From positions 1 through 35,125 of the forward strand of contig PANV01000040.1 of assembly GCA_002707765.1 (NCBI GenBank): a stretch of DNA of 35,125 bases, given 5' to 3'. Source of the DNA: Fidelibacterota bacterium. GTDB taxonomy: Bacteria; Fidelibacterota; Marinisomatia; SCGC-AAA003-L08; D37C17. Each line of letters begins with the position of its first letter. Positions within the stretch are counted from its first letter, which is position 1. The notes below the pieces were generated by a model, which was not told where the DNA came from, did no database searches, and saw only the letters and a program-made list of their open reading frames with translations. The position numbers and the translations under genes are program-made. Positions 29,140-35,125 of this stretch are shown here, in pieces.

Positions 29140-29865
29140 TTATTTTTTCTTTTTAACTGGTTTTTGAAATTCAAAATCCGCAACAGTTGCACCATCTTCT
29201 GATACTTCAATGTTTAAAGAGTTATTTGCTGCAACATATTTTTTCTTTGGAAGATTTGAAAGTTTCTCTTGCCAAAAAACAATTTCATATTCACCAGCAG
29301 GAACATTTTCAATTTTGAAATTTCCATTTTCATCTGTAACTGCGAAGTAAGGGTGGTCTGCAACCATAATCCATGCTTTCATCCATGGATGTACATCACA
29401 TTTAACATAAAATGGTTCTTCTGCCTTGGAAAAAGTTTTTTTAATATCTGGAACACCAGCTGGCTGTGCAGAATTAAAACTTGGATTAACTTGTGATTGA
29501 GAGTTAACATTGTGAAGTGTTTTGTCACTATTTTTAATCGAAACCTCTTGACTAGTTGTGAATACATTTACATGAGGAGTATATATACATCCAACTTGAT
29601 CAATTATTCCAGTATTTTTGTTTAATTCACCATCAAATTTAACATCTTTAAGCCATACGATTACATTTTTAAACTTATTTTCTTCATTTAAGATAAAATC
29701 CTCTTTAACTGGTGCGATTTTATGAGAAGATCCGCAGATAGGATCTGAATCCATTTTTAAAGATTTGGCTGCTCTGTTTTTGCCCGCATATGAAACAGTA
29801 CCTTCAATTGTTCCAGCGAATAAGTTAAAAGAAATTGTAGTGATTAACATTAAAACTTTAAACAT
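29140..29865 (-). CDS. Secreted cupredoxin-like protein with carboxypeptidase-regulatory-like domain
   Basis: Signal peptide; DKTLHNVNSQ...PFYVKCDVHPWMKAWIMV; VTDENGNFKIENVPAGEYEIVFWQEKL. Confidence 0.78.
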   Translation of the reverse strand: MFKVLMLITTISFNLFAGTIEGTVSYAGKNRAAKSLKMDSDPICGSSHKIAPVKEDFILNEENKFKNVIVWLKDVKFDGELNKNTGIIDQVGCIYTPHVNVFTTSQEVSIKNSDKTLHNVNSQSQVNPSFNSAQPAGVPDIKKTFSKAEEPFYVKCDVHPWMKAWIMVADHPYFAVTDENGNFKIENVPAGEYEIVFWQEKLSNLPKKKYVAANNSLNIEVSEDGATVADFEFQKPVKKKK

Positions 29866-29944
29866 TATTTAAATTCTCCATTAATTATGTAATAATTTAC
29901 CAAAATATATACTACCATTACAACTTTATATATTAAATTTACAT

Positions 29945-30433
29945 ATGATTATCTTTTATATATTAATGTTTTTGTCTTTTATTACATTATCTATTAATGG
30001 CTTACAATGGATTTTTAGATTCAATGTATTAAATGCTAACTATATTTCATTTTCTTTTGTATCAACCATATTATATATGTTTACGCAAACACTTATAATG
30101 TTCTATCTTATTGGAGCAGGCAAAAAAGTTAAAGAGTTAATTATACAATATGATTTGAATAAAGATACATATAATGACGTCTTGAAAATTAAGAGTGATT
30201 TATTTCCTCCATTAACATTAAATATACTTTTAGTTGGAACAGCTTTCGTTTTAGGAGGTGGTGTCCAAACAAAGGTTTTGAGCAAGTATTGGCATCATTC
30301 TATTTTTCTCTTTAGCCTAATACATTTTTTAAAAGTTATTTTGTTATCTCATAAGTCACTTATTAAAAATTCTGATATATTATCCATCGTTGGCTCTGAA
30401 CTCGATAATAAGTTAAAAAATAAGGATAATTAA
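29945..30433 (+). CDS. Hypothetical multi-TM protein
   Basis: 162 aa with several hydrophobic segments; upstream of oxidase operon. Confidence 0.6.
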   Translation: MIIFYILMFLSFITLSINGLQWIFRFNVLNANYISFSFVSTILYMFTQTLIMFYLIGAGKKVKELIIQYDLNKDTYNDVLKIKSDLFPPLTLNILLVGTAFVLGGGVQTKVLSKYWHHSIFLFSLIHFLKVILLSHKSLIKNSDILSIVGSELDNKLKNKDN

Positions 30434-30470
30434 TATTTTTTATATTGCAAAAATATTAGAATTTACAGGT

Positions 30471-30596
30471 ATGACTATCATAGGTGTAAGTTTATATATA
30501 TCATTTCCAAGTAGAATGAGTTATGAAAGTTTTATCATAGGTATAGCCTTTTTTATGATGGGCTACATGATTGAAAAGTTTGTTTTAAAACAGTAG
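30471..30596 (+). CDS. Possible 41-aa membrane protein
   Basis: MTIIGVSLYISFPSRMSYESFIIGIAFFMMGYMIEKFVLKQ; fills gap before ferredoxin; absent from ORF track. Confidence 0.42.
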   Translation: MTIIGVSLYISFPSRMSYESFIIGIAFFMMGYMIEKFVLKQ

Positions 30597-30617
30597 AAAT
30601 ATTATTAAATTATAGCA

Positions 30618-30950
30618 ATGGCATCCAAAGTATATGATCACTTAAAGCAAGTTCCTGAATTACCTCAGAAGGTAAATACTAAGAAAACACGCCCAAAAAA
30701 AATTGCATGGGTAGACGAAGATAATTGTACAGGCTGTCAGGCTTGTATCCCTTTTTGCCCTGTAGATTGTATTGAACCTGTTCCAGCTGATAAATACACA
30801 TGGCCTCCAATTCCACCAGTACACGTTAGAGAAAATGAGTGTATAGGATGTCAGATCTGCGCAAAAGTATGTACCAAGTTAACCTGGGATGCTATTAGAA
30901 TGGTTAATACTAATGAGTACGAAGAAAGATTTGATACAGTAATTGATTGA
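30618..30950 (+). CDS. Ferredoxin-like protein with two 4Fe-4S motifs
   Basis: CTGCQACIPFCPVDC and CIGCQICAKVC separated by a Pro-rich segment. Confidence 0.88.
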   Translation: MASKVYDHLKQVPELPQKVNTKKTRPKKIAWVDEDNCTGCQACIPFCPVDCIEPVPADKYTWPPIPPVHVRENECIGCQICAKVCTKLTWDAIRMVNTNEYEERFDTVID

Positions 30951-30965
30951 TTTAATAGGAGAATT

Positions 30966-32645
30966 ATGAGCGACGAGCACCATCAAGAAAGTTTTTGGAC
31001 CAAATATATATTTTCACAAGATCATAAATGGATTGGAATACAATATGGAGTAACTGCGTTATTTTTTATGTTGTTAGGTTTTGTACTAATGATTGTTATG
31101 AGATATCAACATGTGCATTCAGGAACAATTTCTCCAGATACATACAATTCGTTTGGAGCAATGCATGGAACAATTATGGTATTTTTAGGAATCGTCCCTG
31201 TTATAGTTGGAGCATATGGTAATTATTTAGTTCCATTACAAGTAGGAGCTCCTGATATGGCCTTCCCTAAATTAAATATGGCAAGTTACTGGACTTATTT
31301 TTTAGGTGGCGTTACAATGCTTTATGGTTTTACTTTGCCTGGAGGTGCTGCAAATTCTGGTTGGACTTCGTATCCTCCATTAGCTGATATTGCAACTACG
31401 GGTCAAACTGTTTGGCTCATTGGCATGATATTTCTTATAACATCTTCTTTATTGGGATCTGTTAATATTATCGTTACTATTGTTCAACTTAGAGCGCCAG
31501 GTCTTACTTGGATGAGATTACCATTTTTTGTTTGGGCTCAACTTGTAACATCTTTTCTTTTACTTCTTGCATTTCCTCCACTAGAGGTTGCTGGAATATT
31601 TCAATTAATGGATCGAGTTGCAGGTACTAGTTTTTTTCTTCCTACGGGTTTAGTAGTAGGCGGAGAAATGATGTCAAATTCTGGAGGAGGTAGTCCTCTT
31701 CTTTGGCAACATTTATTTTGGTTTTTAGCACATCCAGAAGTTTACGTATTAATACTACCAGCAATGGGAATAATTGCTGAAGTTATATCAACTAACATTA
31801 GAAAACCTTTATGGGGTTACAGTTTAATGGTTAAATCTGTTATATTTTTAGGTTTTATGTCATTTTTAGTATGGGCCCATCACATGTTTTTAACAGGTAT
31901 GGGGCAGGGAATGAGTAATTTCTTTGCAATAACAACGATGATTATATCAGTACCATCAGTAATACTTTTAACATGTTTTATTTTATCACTTTATGGTGGA
32001 TCTATAAGGTATAATACTCCTATGTTATTTGCTTTAAGTTTTATACCAATGTTTGGTATAGGCGGTTTAACAGGTTTACCCCTGGGTCTTCCATTATCAG
32101 ATATTCCATTACACGATACATATTATGTTATTGGTCACTTTCACTATGTTGTTGCTCCAGGCACAATTTTTGCAATTTTCTCTGGGATTTATTTTTGGTT
32201 TCCAAAAATTACGGGTAAACCTCTAAATGAAATTCTTGGTAAAGTCCATTTCATTTTCTCTTTTATTTTTATGAATTTATTTTTTATGCCAATGTTTTTT
32301 CAGGGTTTGGCGGGTATGTCAAGAAGGCTTGCTGATGGAGGTCAATCTTATGCGCATACTCAAAATGTAATTCAATATAATGATTTCATGATGTACGCAT
32401 CTTGGGGTCTAGCCATAGCACAGTTGCCCTTCATAATCAATATAGTTATGACTTTGTTAAAGAAAACAGATAAAAATCCAGATCCAAATCCATGGGAATG
32501 TACAACTTTAGAATGGGTTGCTGCACCTTCTCCACCAATTGGACATGGAAACTTTGAAAAAGTTCCAAATGTTTATAGAGGAGCATATGATTATAGTCTT
32601 CCTGATGCTAAAAAAGATTATTTACCACAAAATGAAAAAGATTAG
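30966..32645 (+). CDS. ctaD: Cytochrome c oxidase subunit I (heme-copper oxidase A family)
   Basis: GAPDMAFPKLN, WFLAHPEVYVLILPAMGI, WAHHMF, HDTYYVIGHFHYV. Confidence 0.98.
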   Translation: MSDEHHQESFWTKYIFSQDHKWIGIQYGVTALFFMLLGFVLMIVMRYQHVHSGTISPDTYNSFGAMHGTIMVFLGIVPVIVGAYGNYLVPLQVGAPDMAFPKLNMASYWTYFLGGVTMLYGFTLPGGAANSGWTSYPPLADIATTGQTVWLIGMIFLITSSLLGSVNIIVTIVQLRAPGLTWMRLPFFVWAQLVTSFLLLLAFPPLEVAGIFQLMDRVAGTSFFLPTGLVVGGEMMSNSGGGSPLLWQHLFWFLAHPEVYVLILPAMGIIAEVISTNIRKPLWGYSLMVKSVIFLGFMSFLVWAHHMFLTGMGQGMSNFFAITTMIISVPSVILLTCFILSLYGGSIRYNTPMLFALSFIPMFGIGGLTGLPLGLPLSDIPLHDTYYVIGHFHYVVAPGTIFAIFSGIYFWFPKITGKPLNEILGKVHFIFSFIFMNLFFMPMFFQGLAGMSRRLADGGQSYAHTQNVIQYNDFMMYASWGLAIAQLPFIINIVMTLLKKTDKNPDPNPWECTTLEWVAAPSPPIGHGNFEKVPNVYRGAYDYSLPDAKKDYLPQNEKD

Positions 32646-32656
32646 GAGCTACGTTA

Positions 32657-33247
32657 ATGCAAATCCCATATAATGAAGAATTAAGGCCGGATACGGGTTT
32701 ATATAATGCCAAATTAGGAATTTGGTTATTTTTAGCATCTGAAGTAATGCTATTTGGTGCATTATTTTCTGCTTACATAATGCTTAGAACAAGTAATCCA
32801 TATTGGTTTGATATTAAAACTGTATTAAATATTCCATTAGCTACATTGAATACTGTTTTATTGATTACTTCTAGTGTTACCATGGTGATGTCATGGGTCG
32901 CTTTAAAGCTAAAAGATTTAAATAAATTTAAGTTTTATCTTGGAATAACATTGCTTTGTTCTTTTGGTTTCTTGATTGTTAAATACTTTGAATATGCTTC
33001 AAAATTTGAACATGGATTATTTCCTTCATCAAGTACATCTTTGGCTTGTTATTTTACAATGACTGGTTTACATGTTCTTCATGTACTTGGTGGAGTAGCA
33101 GTTTTTCTATATTTAATTGGCCCAGGAATTAAAATGTGGGATAGTGAACCAGAAAGGTTTACAAATAGAATTGAAGTTGTAGGTTTGTATTGGCACTTTG
33201 TAGATCTTGTTTGGATATTTTTATTTCCAGCACTTTATTTATTGTAA
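32657..33247 (+). CDS. ctaE: Cytochrome c oxidase subunit III
   Basis: KLGIWLFLASEVMLFGALFSAYIMLR, TGLHVLHVLGG, VVGLYWHFVDLVWIFLFPALYL. Confidence 0.96.
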   Translation: MQIPYNEELRPDTGLYNAKLGIWLFLASEVMLFGALFSAYIMLRTSNPYWFDIKTVLNIPLATLNTVLLITSSVTMVMSWVALKLKDLNKFKFYLGITLLCSFGFLIVKYFEYASKFEHGLFPSSSTSLACYFTMTGLHVLHVLGGVAVFLYLIGPGIKMWDSEPERFTNRIEVVGLYWHFVDLVWIFLFPALYLL

Positions 33248-33262
33248 TTATGAGGTATTCTT

Positions 33263-33628
33263 ATGAGCGAAGATATTAAACATCATATTAAAATTTATAG
33301 AAATGTTTTTATAGCATTATTAGTACTTACAGTAGCTACTGTAGGTGTGTCCTATATTCATTTTTCATCCCATGCAATGGGTTTAGCAGTAGGCTTATTA
33401 ATTGCATGTGTTAAAGGATATTTAGTTGCATCGCATTTTATGCATTTAAATGATGAGAGAAAATGGATTTATGGTACTTTAATATTTACAATGTTATTCT
33501 TTTTTGTTTTATTAGCTATGCCTATAATGTGGTACAATAATAGTGTTGGATATGGAAATGGTTCATATGAGAATGTACAACATCTTGATTCTAGCAAGTT
33601 GGACTATAAGAAAAAAGGAGGGCATTAA
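33263..33628 (+). CDS. Cytochrome c oxidase subunit IV family protein
   Basis: Three TM segments, YLVASHFMHLNDERKWIYG; after subunit III. Confidence 0.88.
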   Translation: MSEDIKHHIKIYRNVFIALLVLTVATVGVSYIHFSSHAMGLAVGLLIACVKGYLVASHFMHLNDERKWIYGTLIFTMLFFFVLLAMPIMWYNNSVGYGNGSYENVQHLDSSKLDYKKKGGH

Positions 33629-33630
33629 AA

Positions 33631-33828
33631 TTGTCTCTAAGATTGTTTCATATAATTTTTGTTTCTTTTGCAACTTTATTAATGATTTATTTTGGTTCTT
33701 GGTCTTATTTAATGTGGGACTTCTATGCAGATAGTGCTTACCTATCTTATATAGCTTTTAGTATTGTTGGTTCAATACTACTTATTTTTTATGGAAAAAA
33801 TTTTATTAACAAATATAAGAATCTTTAA
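33631..33828 (+). CDS. Small 65-aa membrane protein within oxidase operon
   Basis: TTG start with aaggagg upstream; MSLRLFHIIFVSFATLLMIYFGSWSYLMWDFYADSAYLSYIAFSIVGSILLIFYGKNF. Confidence 0.7.
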   Translation: MSLRLFHIIFVSFATLLMIYFGSWSYLMWDFYADSAYLSYIAFSIVGSILLIFYGKNFINKYKNL

Positions 33829-33829
33829 T

Positions 33830-34045
33830 ATGAAATATATAATTTTCTCAATCTTTTTAATTCAAAATATTTTTGCATGTGCAGTTTGTTATGGTGCTCC
33901 TGAACATCCTGTTACTCAAGGGATGAATAATGGTATTTTATTTTTATTATCTATTGTTGCTTTTGTTTTATCTAGTATTGCAGCTAGTATTTTTGTTTTA
34001 GTAAAAAGAGCTAGAGCTTATGAAATAGAAGGTGGGGTTGAATGA
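33830..34045 (+). CDS. Small membrane protein/lipoprotein with CxxC motif within oxidase operon
   Basis: MKYIIFSIFLIQNIFACAVCYGAPEHPVTQGMNNG...; ATG 33830 preferred to the upstream start at 33764; ATGA overlap with CoxII gene. Confidence 0.7.
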   Translation: MKYIIFSIFLIQNIFACAVCYGAPEHPVTQGMNNGILFLLSIVAFVLSSIAASIFVLVKRARAYEIEGGVE

Positions 34046-34971
34046 AAGAAGTAGAATTAAATGTTATAGATAGAATTGGTCAATTTATCAGTGACACATT
34101 TCTTAGTTTTCCCTATGATGGCTCAATGTTTGGTTTTAAAACTGATGTTTTAAATGGATGGGTTCATATGTTGATGTTGATTTTATTTGTTTTTTGGGGT
34201 GTTTTTCTGGTTTACGTATTAATAAGATTTTCTAGTAAGAATAATCCAAAAGCTTCTCATCAAGGATTAAAGGGTAAATTTTCAAAGTATGCTGAATTTG
34301 GGGTCATAGGGTTTGAGTTATTCTTATTATTTGCTTTGGCCATTCCTGGATATTATGATTTAAAGTATGAAAAATTAGAAGTAAAAGATGATTCTGAAAT
34401 AGAAATTAGAGTTATAGCCCAACAATTTCAGTGGAATATCCACTATCCAGGCGAAGATGGCGTTTTTGGTCAAACATATGCTGATTCAGTAGATGATGGA
34501 GCTCAAAATTTTATTGGACTAAGCAGACAGGGTTATGGTGCTGATGATATCGTGACAATGAATCAACTTCATATTCCTAAAGGTAAACAAATAAAGATAA
34601 GATTATCATCAAGAGATGTTATACATGGTTTTGCCTTGCCAGAGATGAGAGTTAAGCAAGATGCAATACCTGGAATGGAAATACCTATATATTTTACAGC
34701 AACAAAATCTAGTGATGAATACTTGGAATATCTAAAAGAGAATGATCCTGTTCGTTATAATAACAAATTAGATAAAGATCAGGACACTTATGATATGCTA
34801 CCTGAGAGTGTTAGAGACTCTTATTATAGAGGTTATCAAATAGCTTGTGCACAATTATGTGGGAATTCTCATTATTTTATGAAAGGATATATGCAAGTTC
34901 ATGAACCTGAAGATTTTGAAGAATGGTTGGTAAATAATAAACCTGAGGAAGAAGAAGAGGAAGAGTGGTAA
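34042..34971 (+). CDS. ctaC: Cytochrome c oxidase subunit II (CuA)
   Basis: VIAQQFQWNIHYPGEDG, SRDVIHGFALPEMRVKQDAIPG, CAQLCGNSHYFMKGYM CuA ligands; no CxxCH. Confidence 0.95.
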   Translation: MKEVELNVIDRIGQFISDTFLSFPYDGSMFGFKTDVLNGWVHMLMLILFVFWGVFLVYVLIRFSSKNNPKASHQGLKGKFSKYAEFGVIGFELFLLFALAIPGYYDLKYEKLEVKDDSEIEIRVIAQQFQWNIHYPGEDGVFGQTYADSVDDGAQNFIGLSRQGYGADDIVTMNQLHIPKGKQIKIRLSSRDVIHGFALPEMRVKQDAIPGMEIPIYFTATKSSDEYLEYLKENDPVRYNNKLDKDQDTYDMLPESVRDSYYRGYQIACAQLCGNSHYFMKGYMQVHEPEDFEEWLVNNKPEEEEEEEW

Positions 34972-34992
34972 TCTCTGTTGAAGCAATTTAAT

Positions 34993-35024
34993 AAAAAAAC
35001 CTCTGCTAATAGAGGTTTTTTTTT
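34993..35024 (+). terminator. Rho-independent terminator after the oxidase operon
   Basis: AAAAAACCTCT-GCTAAT-AGAGGTTTTTTTTT stem-loop with T-tract. Confidence 0.88.
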
Positions 35025-35030
35025 ATAATT

Positions 35031-35125
35031 ATGAAGGATTTAGATATTAGAAATAAGTCGTTTTTAGAAAAAATAAAAATATTTTTTCTAAGTGTAATTA
35101 AACCATTTTCTGCAATTTTGTTATT
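35031..35125 (+). CDS. Start of a further ORF, truncated by window end
   Basis: MKDLDIRNKSFLEKIKIFFLSVIKPFSAIL..., open to the end. Confidence 0.5.
   Translation, partial: MKDLDIRNKSFLEKIKIFFLSVIKPFSAILL

Noticed and set aside
29269-31222. ORFs 29269..29496 (+), 29379..29567 (-), 30103..30285 (-), 31028..31222 (+)
   Set aside because: Alternative-frame ORFs inside the cupredoxin-like, multi-TM and ctaD genes.
33543-33734. ORF 33543..33734 (+)
   Set aside because: Overlaps CoxIV and the better-supported 65-aa gene with its own SD.

Overview
AT-rich bacterial chromosomal window with no mobile element, prophage or CRISPR array seen. Left to right: lysine catabolism pair (ALDH7-type dehydrogenase end + L-lysine 6-aminotransferase); rsmI-tmk-S41 protease; tRNA-Val(GAC); translation operon infC-rpmI-rplT-pheS-pheT-zapA-folD; an aromatic amino acid/homogentisate operon (hisC-like aminotransferase, hppD, hmgA, flavin-reductase-like protein, acetoacetyl-CoA synthetase) running into ctaB-ctaA; a minus-strand cytochrome c5-like lipoprotein and 2OG-Fe(II) oxygenase; a chain of overlapping small ORFs ending in a HEAT-repeat membrane protein; a split Rieske/cytochrome b complex with a very large octaheme c-type cytochrome; a minus-strand copper-type cluster (cupredoxin-like protein, SCO with CusF-like N-terminus, YwaF-like membrane protein); then a ferredoxin and an aa3-type cytochrome oxidase operon in the unusual order I-III-IV-small-small-II. 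The most interesting points are the octaheme cytochrome and its His-rich coiled-coil N-terminus, matching acidic C-terminal tails ending in Trp on that cytochrome and on CoxII, an insertion in the CuA domain, an apparent AUA start codon for infC, and several very small membrane-protein ORFs absent from the supplied track. Lineage is inferred only (AT-rich, menaquinone-type marine bacterium such as Marinimicrobia/SAR406 is possible) and was not tested.
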